Assembly (NCBI GenBank): GCA_017467705.1
Contig: JAFUSC010000153.1
Coordinates: 1 to 32,196 of the forward strand
Length of the DNA stretch: 32,196 nt
DNA from: Prevotella sp.
GTDB taxonomy: Bacteria; Bacteroidota; Bacteroidia; Bacteroidales; Bacteroidaceae
Reading direction: 5' to 3'
Below are positions 16,348 through 22,928 of the stretch, one piece after another. Below the pieces are notes generated by a model, which saw nothing but the letters and a program-made list of their open reading frames with translations, was not told the origin of the DNA and ran no database searches. Position numbers and translations under genes: made by a program. Position 1 is the stretch's first letter. Each line of letters opens with the position of its first letter.

Positions 16348-16497
16348 ATGGTATACACAGAACGTTTTGGACAATCAGATGACTATCGGCGTGAAGAGCT
16401 GATTCGGGTGATAGAACATTCAGTCGAGAGCCTGACCCTTCAGGAACTCGAAGCACTCTATTACGACATGAGCACGAAGAACTACATCAACGATTAG
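16348..16497 (+). CDS. 49-residue hypothetical protein downstream of the PIN toxin
   Basis: This short ORF starts ATG at 16348 (MVYTERFGQSDDYRREELIR) and ends TKNYIND. It is acidic and would form two amphipathic helices (REELIRVIEHSVESLTLQEL and EALYYDMSTK), with no signal peptide or membrane part. I do not recognise a family. The ordered codon use and helical pattern suggest a real protein. It follows the toxin gene by 43 bp in the same direction and so may be a third member of the operon, but that is inference. A further open frame without a normal start codon follows at once (16499-16615). Confidence 0.55.
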   Translation: MVYTERFGQSDDYRREELIRVIEHSVESLTLQELEALYYDMSTKNYIND

Positions 16498-16498
16498 T

Positions 16499-16615
16499 AT
16501 TAGTCACGGCTATTTATGGCTCAACGAGATTATCGCTGAGTTTGACGAAATCATCAGCTGGCACCGGACTCCCGCTCTTTTGCTTCAAGAAATTCTTTTG
16601 GGAGGATACTACTGA
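16499..16615 (+). pseudogene. Possible out-of-frame remnant or continuation of the 49-residue ORF
   Basis: Immediately after the stop of the 49-residue ORF, another frame stays open for 38 codons and reads like protein: ISHGYLWLNEIIAEFDEIIS, then WHRTPALLLQEILLGGYY and a stop. No ATG, GTG or TTG precedes it in frame back to the previous stop. It could be the end of a longer gene broken by a frameshift, a product of programmed frameshifting, or chance. Confidence 0.3.
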
Positions 16616-16620
16616 TTCTT

Positions 16621-16662
16621 AAATATTGGTGTCCGCTAAAACTAAAACTGACACCAATATTT
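16621..16662 (+). terminator. Terminator after the toxin-antitoxin region
   Basis: A 13-bp perfect stem, AAATATTGGTGTC (16621-16633) with GACACCAATATTT (16650-16662), a 16-nt loop, then TTATCTATATT. It closes the plus-strand toxin-antitoxin transcript. The stem is symmetrical and A-rich on the 5' side, so it could also serve transcription coming from the lipoprotein genes on the minus strand. Confidence 0.75.
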
Positions 16663-16709
16663 TTATCTATATTCCTCCTTTACGCAAGTACAAGACAGCG
16701 CGTGCTGCG

Positions 16710-16885
16710 GGGCAGAACGCATTGATTCGCGGTACAATATCATGCTTCCTGTAGCTTTTGGCTTTAGCCAAAGAAACTTTTGGCCCGAGGCAAAAGATCT
16801 TTTGGCTCCAGCCAAAAGTTCGGGAAACGTGTCCGTTGTACCGCGAAACGGTGTCGGCTGTACCGCCGGGCAGTGCGTTCTGCCC
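16710..16885. repeat. Composite inverted-repeat element, copy 1
   Basis: The outer arms are GGGCAGAACGCA (16710-16721) and its complement TGCGTTCTGCCC (16874-16885). Inner arms are TTCGCGGTACAA (16726-16737) and TTGTACCGCGAA (16836-16847). The core holds three consecutive small palindromes built on CTTTTGGC: 16755-16773, 16777-16796 and 16799-16818; the last is perfect (CTTTTGGC, TCCA, GCCAAAAG). The right arm shares a 24-bp stretch, about 20 of 24 identical, with the element at 18593-18800. No convincing ORF is present. The short open frames across it are made of the repeat itself. Confidence 0.8.
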
Positions 16886-16924
16886 TGGTAATCTCATTTA
16901 AGTTATAGCGGACTGCAATAATTC

Positions 16925-17368
16925 TTAAAGATTATCCCAAACGCTGTCACTGACCTTCTTATAAGTTGCAAGGATGTATTCGTCTGAGGTATAATAATAC
17001 TTCAATTTTAATGTTCCGCCAGATAGAATATCAACAACCAAAGACTGAGAACCGATTCTCAAACTTTTACTTTCTTCGTTGAAAGTGAAAGAATAAGTGC
17101 CGTTGCTATAGAAAACGCCTCGGTGTCCACCAATTACAGCGCAAGTGCCGTTTTTGTCAAAACGCAAATACTCTGCCTCGTCAGCACTAACGTCATTGTC
17201 GTGATGGAAAGCGCCATCCTCAAAGGCAACACCATGAGTCTGCTGCCAAGTTCCATACAAATTTTCAATACCTACAACACCCGTCGGCTCGTCATCGTCA
17301 CTACCGCAAGCGATGAAGCATAATGGCATTATTGCCAATAGCAATAAATAGATTTTGTTCATAATCAT
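16925..17368 (-). CDS. Surface lipoprotein with lipocalin-like domain
   Basis: The 147-residue product has a lipoprotein signal peptide, MIMNKIYLLLLAIMPLCFIA, followed by the modified Cys21 and CGSDDDEPTG. The Ser-Asp-Asp-Asp run right after the Cys is the lipoprotein export signal that sends Bacteroidota lipoproteins to the outer surface. The rest, with NLYGTWQQTH near its start and beta-rich segments (YLRFDKNGTCAVIGGHRG, GTYSFTFNEES, LKLKYYYTSDEYILAT), fits the small lipocalin-like lipoproteins common in this phylum. Ligand unknown. The gene starts 6 bp after the stop of the next lipoprotein gene, so the two form an operon. Both are more AT-rich than the housekeeping genes around them. Confidence 0.75.
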   Translation of the reverse strand: MIMNKIYLLLLAIMPLCFIACGSDDDEPTGVVGIENLYGTWQQTHGVAFEDGAFHHDNDVSADEAEYLRFDKNGTCAVIGGHRGVFYSNGTYSFTFNEESKSLRIGSQSLVVDILSGGTLKLKYYYTSDEYILATYKKVSDSVWDNL

Positions 17369-17374
17369 AGACTT

Positions 17375-18136
17375 TTAAAATGCAAGGAATGGACGAATGT
17401 ACAAAGCACTCGTTTCTGGACAGTTGTCAGAAACATAAACACCGGATTTTTCATTGAATACAATATCCCAAACAGTCCATTTCCTACTGAAAGAGCTGCT
17501 CCAAAAATACCCTTCTTGACCAGAACCTGTTTTACTTGATAATGGAGTATAGTCTGTTCCGATAATACCGACCTTGCTTAAAGTGTTGTTAATACCAGAA
17601 AGGACATGAGAACCTCCTGTAAACATTTTAATTTCTGAATCCTTAGTTATATTAGCTCCGAAGTTATTAGCCACGGCTATCCATTGTCCTATGCTCGGAA
17701 TAAACCAACCAGTAGTTCCTGAAGGTGCTGGTACGTTATAATCAACAGCACTCACAGCTGCATGCGATTTCTTTGCTGCCAAAGCTTTTGTCTTATCAAA
17801 TCCTTTCATATCGGACAAAGCTTCCTCTATGGTTGTAGCCGTGTAATTGTTATATCCATAATTGGTATAGTACATTTCTTCTTTTCCAGAATTGTTCAAT
17901 GCCATAACAAGGCCATGCATGTTTTCTGAAACAGCATCATTGCCAACATAGACAACAATACCGATAGGTTTCTTTCCTGATACTAAAACATTACTACACG
18001 TTCCATCTGAATAGTAAATTTCCCCTACCTTAGCAGATGTTACCGCATCAGTTGAATTGTTGTTCCCGTCATCATCATCACTACCGCATGAGACAAAACC
18101 AACACTCAGCATTGCGACCATTATAAAGGTCAGCAT
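17375..18136 (-). CDS. Surface lipoprotein of the Lcl/DUF1566-like type
   Basis: The 253-residue product begins MLTFIMVAMLSVGFVSC with lipobox residues before Cys17 and then GSDDDDGNNN, a strong surface-export signal. The C-terminal half has TTGWFIPSIGQWIAVANNFG, GYFWSSSFSRKWTVWDIVFN and ends ALYIRPFLAF. The W-x-x-P-x-x-x-x-W, F-W-S-S-S and R-P-F-L-A-F pattern is that of C-terminal Lcl/DUF1566 or FISUMP-like domains found in collagen-binding and surface proteins of Bacteroidota. An adhesin or matrix-binding role is possible but not shown. TTTTTTGGAGC precedes the ATG, an unusually good GGAG ribosome site for this phylum. The gene heads the two-gene lipoprotein operon and lies downstream of the folded RNA locus. 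Confidence 0.75.
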   Translation of the reverse strand: MLTFIMVAMLSVGFVSCGSDDDDGNNNSTDAVTSAKVGEIYYSDGTCSNVLVSGKKPIGIVVYVGNDAVSENMHGLVMALNNSGKEEMYYTNYGYNNYTATTIEEALSDMKGFDKTKALAAKKSHAAVSAVDYNVPAPSGTTGWFIPSIGQWIAVANNFGANITKDSEIKMFTGGSHVLSGINNTLSKVGIIGTDYTPLSSKTGSGQEGYFWSSSFSRKWTVWDIVFNEKSGVYVSDNCPETSALYIRPFLAF

Positions 18137-18204
18137 GCTCCAAAAAAACTATTTGTTCATAAATGTTTAATATTAAAAGTTGTGCAATATTGCCTATTCC
18201 TTCA

Positions 18205-18408
18205 ATGGCATCTGCACAAGCTCTTGGTAACGAAGAGAGCGCAGACCCGCCATATCTCCTAACAGGCTTTGCACGGCCCCTAATGTACTATGGTGAAGTC
18301 CACGCTCTATGCGTACACTCCAATGTACATTAGTAATGCTCCCGGTTCTCTGTTGAGGTGCAAATTCGTTAGGAGAATTGAGCAAATTATGTCATGTCTC
18401 TTGCGAAA
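18205..18408 (-). ncRNA. Strongly folded putative RNA with 6S-like architecture
   Basis: Two adjoining base-paired domains occupy this stretch. The large one nests TCTCCTAAC/GTTAGGAGA (18255-18263 with 18368-18376), TTTGCAC/GTGCAAA (18268-18274 with 18358-18364), and CTAATGTAC/GTACATTAG (18280-18288 with 18325-18333), closed by ACGC/GCGT (18302-18314). A lopsided bubble, 6 against 24 nt, lies in the middle, recalling 6S RNA. The second is a hairpin at 18205-18253 with paired ATGGC/GCCAT, TCTGC/GCAGA and GCTCTT/AAGAG. A -7 box on the minus strand at 18416-18423 supports that direction. A 63-codon ORF (18385-18194) covers the same bases but is probably spurious because the pairing is near perfect. 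The 6S identity is a guess from shape only. Confidence 0.5.
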
Positions 18409-18415
18409 CACGGTG

Positions 18416-18423
18416 CAAATATA
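18416..18423 (-). promoter_or_regulatory. -7 box for the folded RNA locus
   Basis: On the minus strand TATATTTG (then CACC) matches TAnnTTTG and would start transcription near 18408, just outside the folded region. No clear TTTG -33 box is present at the usual spacing. Confidence 0.5.
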
Positions 18424-18592
18424 CACAAAAAATCGCAAATCCATCACCTTGAACTATTAAAATCACATAAAATGTTATTATTTTTTTCGGCAGAAAGCGG
18501 TAATTTCATTTCTTTTCAAGCGACATCAATACCATCTTTTGTGATAAGGGTATATGTGAATAATGACTACACGAAGTTACAGACAACGAATT

Positions 18593-18800
18593 CTGCGGTA
18601 CAGCCGTGAATGTTTCGAGGTACAAGACGCACCGTTTATCGGTACAAAACGGTTTTTCTCCGACCGTCCAGCCCGAGGTGGACGATCGCGCAGCCCGAGG
18701 TGGACGGTCGCGCAGCTCCAGCTGGACGCTCCGGCGCAGGGCTTATTGCTCCGCGAAACGGTATGTCCTGTACCTTAAAAATCTTGTGGTTGTACCGCAG
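18593..18800. repeat. Composite inverted-repeat element, copy 2
   Basis: Outer arms CTGCGGTACA (18593-18602) and TGTACCGCAG (18791-18800). Inner arms are GGTACAAGACGCACCGTTT (18619-18637) and AAACGGTATGTCCTGTACC (18756-18774), which pair at most positions. The core has three tandem units of about 22 bp starting AGCCCGAGGTGGACG or a variant, at 18670, 18692 and 18714; the first two differ at one position. The design (GCGGTACA arms around three repeated short units) matches copy 1 at 16710-16885, though the core sequences differ. No gene is supported in it. Confidence 0.8.
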
Positions 18801-18824
18801 GACAGATGATTCCGCCATCTGCAT

Positions 18825-18872
18825 AAATAAAACATCCCCCTTTAGCTTACAGAGTCAGGCTAAAGGGGGATG
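18825..18872 (-). terminator. Terminator of glgB
   Basis: Perfect 14-bp stem CATCCCCCTTTAGC (18833-18846) with GCTAAAGGGGGATG (18859-18872) and a 12-nt loop. Read on the minus strand it is followed by TTTTATTT (18825-18832). It lies 25 bp past the glgB stop. Confidence 0.9.
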
Positions 18873-18897
18873 CTGTATGAAAGGGGAAAAAGAAATT

Positions 18898-20976
18898 TTA
18901 ATTCTTCTTCAGCACCACGGCGGAGCGGGCGGGGATGTAGAGCTTGAGCCACTCTTTCTTGTCCTTGACGTAGAGCGGGTCGTAGTTGGTGAGGTGCGTC
19001 ACGCTGTCGTCGGCGAAGCCGTTGCCGCCGAAGTCCTTGGAGTCGGTGTTGAGCACCACGTCGTAAGAACCCGTAGGCACGAGGAAACCGTAGTCGGTGT
19101 AGCTGCGCGTGGGCGAGAAGTTGAACACGAACACGAGGTCGCCGCGCATGAAGCAGAGCACTTGGTCGCCGTCGTCGTGCCAGATTTCCACGACGGGCTT
19201 GTCTTGGAAGTTGCGCACGCTCTTGATGACCTTCAGCATCTCGCGGTCGAAGTCGCCCAGCCAATGGTAGCACAGGTCCTTGTTGTCGACGAGGTTCCAT
19301 TGGCGGCGGGCATACTTATAGCTCCAGCCGTTGCCTTCGCGCGGGAAGTCAATCCACTCGGGATGTCCGAACTCGTTACCCATGAAGTTGAGGTAGCCGC
19401 CGTTGATGGCGCCTGCGGTGACGAGGCGAATCATCTTGTGCAGGGCGATGCCGCGCTGGGCGAGGTCGTTGACGTCCTTCTTGGCGAAGTGCCAGTACAT
19501 GTCGGCATCGATGAGTCGGAAGATGATGGTCTTGTCGCCCACGAGTGCCTGGTCGTGACTCTCGCAGTAAGAGATGGTCTTCTCGTCGGGACGGCGGTTC
19601 TTGACCTCCCAGAAGATGGAGCAGACGTTGATGTCCTCGTCGCGCACCTCCTTGATGGTCTTGATCCAGTAGTCGGGGATGTTCATGGCCATGCGGTAGT
19701 CGAAGCCATAGCCGCCGTCCTCGAACTTGGCAGCGAGGCCGGGCATGCCCGAGACTTCCTCGGCAATGGTGATGGCGTTGGGGTTCACCTCGTGAATGAG
19801 GCAGTTGGCCAGCGTGAGGTAGCAGATGGCGTTGTCGTCCTCGTGACCGTTGAAGTAGTCGCCGTAGCCGCCGAAGGCTTCACCGAGTCCGTGGCTGTAG
19901 TAGAGCATGGAGGTGACGCCGTCGAAGCGGAAGCCGTCAAACTTGAATTCCTCGAGCCAGTACTTACAGTTGGAGAGCAGGAAGTGCAGCACGTCGTCCT
20001 TGCCGTAGTCGAAGCAGAGCGAGTCCCAAGCCGGGTGCTCGTGGCGGTCGCCGGGATAGAAGAACTGGTTGGGGTCGCCGGCCAGATTGCCAAGGCCCTC
20101 GACCTCGTTCTTCACGGCGTGCGAGTGCACGATGTCCATGATGACGGCGATGCCCATCTTGTGGGCGGTGTCAATCATCTCCTTCAGCTCTTCGGGGGTG
20201 CCGAAGCGGCTGCTGGGAGCGAAGAAGCTCGACACGTGGTAGCCGAAGGAACCGTAGTAGGGATGCTCCTGAATGGCCATCACCTGAATGGCGTTGTAGC
20301 CGTCGTTCTTGACACGCGGCAGCACGTTCTCGGTAAACTCCTTGTAGGTGCCGACCTTCTCGGCATCCTGTCCCATACCCACGTGGCACTCGTAGATGAG
20401 CAGCGGGTCCTTGTGGGGCTTGAAGTTCTTTTTCTTCCACTCGTAGGGCTTCTCGGGGTTCCACACCTGTGCAGAGAATATCTTGGTCTGTTCGTCCTGA
20501 ACGACGCGACGGCACCAAGCGGGGATGCGCTCACCCTCTCCCCCATTCCACTTCACTTTCATCTTGTAGAGCTGACCGTGCTTCAGGGCTTTCTCGCTGA
20601 GACGGAGTTCCCAGTTGCCCGTGCCCTCAATACGCTTGCAGCGATACTTGTCTGACTCCTGCCAGTTGTTGAAGTCACCGATGAGGTAGATGTCGGTGGC
20701 GTTAGGCGCCCACTCGCGGAACACCCAGCCCTTGGTGAGCTTGTGAAGACCGAAGTAGAGATGACCGGTGGCGAAGTCGGAGAGCGTCTTCTTGCCGTTC
20801 TTGGTCAGCTGACCGATTTTCCACAGGGCATGGTCATGACGTCCCTGAATAGCTCCCTCAAAGGGTTCCAGCCAAGAGTCGTTGCGAACCAAGCCGATAT
20901 GAGGATTTGAGGTTTGAGGCTTGAGGCTTGAGGTTTTCTTGGAAACCGCCTTCTTTGTTTCTTTTTTTGTTGCCAT
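18898..20976 (-). CDS. glgB: 1,4-alpha-glucan branching enzyme (GH13, eukaryote-like type)
   Basis: GlgB cuts alpha-1,4 glucan chains and rejoins them as alpha-1,6 branches in glycogen. The 692-residue protein has an N-terminal CBM48 region (WVFREWAPNATDIYLIGDFN) followed by the GH13 barrel. Catalytic residues: nucleophile Asp352 in GFRFDGVTSM, acid Glu406 in AEEVSGMPGLA, and Asp475 in CESHDQALVGDKT. MAIQEHPYYGSFGYHVSSFF and NFMGNEFGHPEWIDFP match the eukaryote-like branching enzymes (GH13 subfamily 8) rather than the E. coli type. The first 14 residues are Lys-rich, and residues about 15-26 (TSSLKPQTSNPH) are encoded by a heptad repeat. A later Met could also be the start, but none is close before the conserved part. 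No other glycogen gene is adjacent; the stop is followed by a strong terminator. Confidence 0.95.
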   Translation of the reverse strand: MATKKETKKAVSKKTSSLKPQTSNPHIGLVRNDSWLEPFEGAIQGRHDHALWKIGQLTKNGKKTLSDFATGHLYFGLHKLTKGWVFREWAPNATDIYLIGDFNNWQESDKYRCKRIEGTGNWELRLSEKALKHGQLYKMKVKWNGGEGERIPAWCRRVVQDEQTKIFSAQVWNPEKPYEWKKKNFKPHKDPLLIYECHVGMGQDAEKVGTYKEFTENVLPRVKNDGYNAIQVMAIQEHPYYGSFGYHVSSFFAPSSRFGTPEELKEMIDTAHKMGIAVIMDIVHSHAVKNEVEGLGNLAGDPNQFFYPGDRHEHPAWDSLCFDYGKDDVLHFLLSNCKYWLEEFKFDGFRFDGVTSMLYYSHGLGEAFGGYGDYFNGHEDDNAICYLTLANCLIHEVNPNAITIAEEVSGMPGLAAKFEDGGYGFDYRMAMNIPDYWIKTIKEVRDEDINVCSIFWEVKNRRPDEKTISYCESHDQALVGDKTIIFRLIDADMYWHFAKKDVNDLAQRGIALHKMIRLVTAGAINGGYLNFMGNEFGHPEWIDFPREGNGWSYKYARRQWNLVDNKDLCYHWLGDFDREMLKVIKSVRNFQDKPVVEIWHDDGDQVLCFMRGDLVFVFNFSPTRSYTDYGFLVPTGSYDVVLNTDSKDFGGNGFADDSVTHLTNYDPLYVKDKKEWLKLYIPARSAVVLKKN
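20899..20933. repeat. Heptad repeat within the 5' end of glgB
   Basis: Five 7-bp units on the plus strand: ATGAGGA, TTTGAGG, TTTGAGG, CTTGAGG, CTTGAGG. It is coding (minus strand) for part of the non-conserved N-terminal tail of GlgB. Confidence 0.8.
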
Positions 20977-21018
20977 AATATTTAGTATAGTGATTCAAGT
21001 TTCTGAAGTTCTTTTCTA

Positions 21019-21189
21019 CCACAGATTACGCATATTTCGCGGATTTTGGTGCTGCAGTTGTTCATGCATTTCGCATATTCATTTTGGATTTCGCGGATTT
21101 TCCAAAATGCATGTCTCCATCTGTGAAATCAGCCGCCCTGCGGCTAAAATGTCAAGGCAGGAAATCCGTGCAATCTGCGCAATCTGTGG
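21019..21189. repeat. Miniature inverted-repeat element between yhcH-type gene and glgB
   Basis: The 171-bp element has imperfect 28-bp terminal inverted repeats: it opens CCACAGATTACGCATATT and closes ATCTGCGCAATCTGTGG, with the outermost 9 bp (CCACAGATT/AATCTGTGG) perfect and about 24 of 28 positions matching overall. Internal TTTCGCGGATTTT occurs twice (with one variant). No transposase is present, so it is non-autonomous if mobile. It lies upstream of glgB, with the heptad array at 21254-21281 beyond it. Short open frames across it are not convincing genes. Confidence 0.75.
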
Positions 21190-21253
21190 TCGTTTTTATA
21201 GATGCGAAAGTTGAATATAGTGAGACCTTTAATTTGAAGTTGAGATGGACAAA

Positions 21254-21281
21254 TCTCAAACCTCAAATCTCAAATCTCAAT
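21254..21281. repeat. Heptad repeat abutting the stop of the YhcH-type gene
   Basis: Four 7-bp units (plus strand): TCTCAAA, CCTCAAA, TCTCAAA, TCTCAAT. The array ends exactly at the base before the stop codon of the minus-strand gene. The same gene has a second such array at its 5' side. Confidence 0.8.
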
Positions 21282-21728
21282 TCAAAATTTGACCTTAAAA
21301 ATTGCTTTCTTGATTTCGGGTTCGAAGGAGATGCAGGGAGCGTGTCCGTCCTGCGGGAAGAAGATGGCGAACATGCCGGGGTGACACGTCACGTAGCTCT
21401 CGGCAGGCAGGTCGCCGAACTTGGTGATGTCCTTCTCGGCGTTGTAGGTCAGCTCCGGCAGATTGACTGCGGGCGTGTAGCCGTAGGTCTCATCACCTGA
21501 AAGCGGAATCTGGATGTCAATCATCTCGCGGTGAGTCTCTAATACTGCTGCGTCGGGCGTCTTACCCTTGGCCGTGGTGATGTTTACAAAGAGGTCCTTG
21601 CCGGCTATTTCATGCTTGCCGGGCTCTAATTTGTTCAGGTCGTTCTCTTTCAGGAAGTCGATGACTTTCGGGAAGAGCGGGTTGAGCGAAGCGTACTGGC
21701 TCAACTGGTCTAATGTGTCGATAATCAT
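21282..21728 (-). CDS. YhcH/YjgK/YiaL family protein
   Basis: This 148-residue cupin-like protein of the DUF386 family (YhcH, YjgK, YiaL; relatives of the EbgC subunit) is often found with sugar or sialic acid catabolism, where an anomerase or epimerase-like role has been proposed. Visible motifs: MIIDTLDQLSQYASLNPLF at the start, FVNITTAKGKTPDAAVLETH, REMIDIQIPLSGDETYGY, and CHPGMFAIFFPQDGHAPCIS, which holds the metal-binding His and Glu positions of the family. Length is normal. It lies downstream of the MORN gene, 51 bp away, in the same direction, and both sides of the gene are lined by heptad arrays. No sugar transporter or lyase is adjacent, so the pathway is open. Confidence 0.9.
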   Translation of the reverse strand: MIIDTLDQLSQYASLNPLFPKVIDFLKENDLNKLEPGKHEIAGKDLFVNITTAKGKTPDAAVLETHREMIDIQIPLSGDETYGYTPAVNLPELTYNAEKDITKFGDLPAESYVTCHPGMFAIFFPQDGHAPCISFEPEIKKAIFKVKF

Positions 21729-21739
21729 ATTTATTTTTT

Positions 21740-21774
21740 GATTTGAGATTTTAGATTTTAGATTTGAGGTTTGG
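21740..21774. repeat. Heptad repeat between the MORN and YhcH-type genes
   Basis: Five 7-bp units (plus strand): GATTTGA, GATTTTA, GATTTTA, GATTTGA, GGTTTGG. It fills most of the 51-bp gap between the two minus-strand genes. Confidence 0.8.
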
Positions 21775-21779
21775 ACGGA

Positions 21780-22895
21780 TTAGTCTACCTTGCGGCGTCC
21801 GTGCACGTAGGTGCCCTTGGCGGTGATGTTGCCGTTACGGTCTTTCTCGATGAACGTGCCGTCGCGGTAGTCGTCCACGTAGCTGCCCTCAAAGCGGTTG
21901 CCCTCCTTGTCCTGTTCCAGAGCGGGACCGTTGCGCTTGCCGTTCTTGAAGGTGCCCTTGAACTTGGAACCGTCAGCGTAGCGGGCTATGCCTTCGCCGT
22001 CGATGGTGCCGTTGCGGAACTCACCCTCGTAGACGTCGCCGTTCTTCATGGTCAGCTTGCCGCGGCCGTTGGGCTTGTCCTGCTTCCACTCACCCTCGTA
22101 GGTGTTGCCGTTCTTCCAGACGATGGTGCCCTTACCCACTTTCTCGCCTTCGCGGAATTGTCCGGTGTAGCGGTCGCCGTTGGCATAGCGTATAATGCCC
22201 TGCCCCGTGCGCTCACCGTTCACGTAGTCGCCTTCGTAGACGTCGCCGTTCTGGAACTTGTAGATGCCGCGCCCGTTCTGCACGTCGTCCTTCCATTGGC
22301 CGACGTACTCGTCGCCGTCAGCATAGTGGAATGTGCCGGTGCCGTTGCGCTGGTTGTCACGCCACTCCCCGTCGTAGGTGGAGCCGTCACCCCAGTCATA
22401 CTTGCCCCGGCCGCTCTTCTTGTCGTTCACCCATTGGCCGTCGTAATAGGCACCGCCGGCAAACGTGTAACGCCCCGTACCGTGGCGGCGGTCGTTCTCC
22501 CAGTTGCCTTCATAGCGGTCACCATTATAATAGTACATCACGCCGCGGCCTTTCTGCTCGTCCTTGTACCACAGGCCGACATACTTGTTGTTGTTCATGA
22601 AGTAGAAAGTGCCGAGTCCATGCTGATGGTCCTCAAACCACTCTCCCTCGTATTTCTCGCCGTCGCTGAACGTATAGACGCCGTAGCCGTGACGCTTGCC
22701 TTTGACGTATTCGCCTTCGTAAGTGTCGCCGTTCGGATAGACCGCCTTACCTTTGCCGTGTGCACGGCCGCTGACCATCTCGCCCTGATAGTCACCGCCG
22801 TCCTTGGTGGTCCACGTTCCGAGCGTTATCTGGGCTTGCGTTGCCGTTACTGTACCTATTAAGAATAAGAATATAATATTGAGTCGTTTCATCAT
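21780..22895 (-). CDS. Secreted MORN-repeat protein, 14 units
   Basis: The 371-residue product has a signal peptide (MMKRLNIIFLFLIGTVTATQAQ, cleaved after Ala-Gln-Ala or Ala-Gln) and then consists almost wholly of 23-residue MORN repeats. Fourteen units can be laid out, each with the core T/K/R-Y-x-G-x-W/Y-x-x-x-x-x-x-G-x-G-x-Y-x-x-x-x-G-x, such as TYEGEYVKGKRHGYGVYTF and RYEGNWENDRRHGTGRYTF. Units 13 and 14 and the tail (YVHGRRKVD) are degenerate. MORN arrays form extended beta-strand rods that bind proteins or lipids; this one should be periplasmic or outer-membrane associated. Its ligand is unknown. It has its own promoter, back to back with that of kdsB, and is followed by the YhcH-type gene. 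Confidence 0.92.
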   Translation of the reverse strand: MMKRLNIIFLFLIGTVTATQAQITLGTWTTKDGGDYQGEMVSGRAHGKGKAVYPNGDTYEGEYVKGKRHGYGVYTFSDGEKYEGEWFEDHQHGLGTFYFMNNNKYVGLWYKDEQKGRGVMYYYNGDRYEGNWENDRRHGTGRYTFAGGAYYDGQWVNDKKSGRGKYDWGDGSTYDGEWRDNQRNGTGTFHYADGDEYVGQWKDDVQNGRGIYKFQNGDVYEGDYVNGERTGQGIIRYANGDRYTGQFREGEKVGKGTIVWKNGNTYEGEWKQDKPNGRGKLTMKNGDVYEGEFRNGTIDGEGIARYADGSKFKGTFKNGKRNGPALEQDKEGNRFEGSYVDDYRDGTFIEKDRNGNITAKGTYVHGRRKVD

Positions 22896-22914
22896 GTCGC
22901 TATTTTTAACATGA

Positions 22915-22922
22915 CAAAGGTA
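22915..22922 (-). promoter_or_regulatory. -7 box of the MORN gene promoter
   Basis: Minus-strand TACCTTTG, 20 bp before the MORN start codon. The -33 region falls in the AT-rich heptad array shared with the opposite kdsB promoter. Confidence 0.65.
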
Positions 22923-22928
22923 GAAAAT

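Noticed and set aside
16667-16897. 76-codon ORF on the minus strand
   Set aside because: It consists of the composite inverted-repeat element and has no family features.
18194-18385. 63-codon protein gene on the minus strand
   Set aside because: The whole ORF coincides with nested perfect inverted repeats, better explained as a structured RNA; no protein family recognised. It remains possible.
18610-20655. 681-codon open frame on the plus strand
   Set aside because: It is the antisense of glgB, made of Val/Glu/His-rich runs that mirror glgB codon bias; glgB has all catalytic motifs.
21771-22862. 363-codon open frame on the plus strand
   Set aside because: Antisense shadow of the MORN-repeat gene; the minus-strand reading has a signal peptide and 14 clear MORN units.
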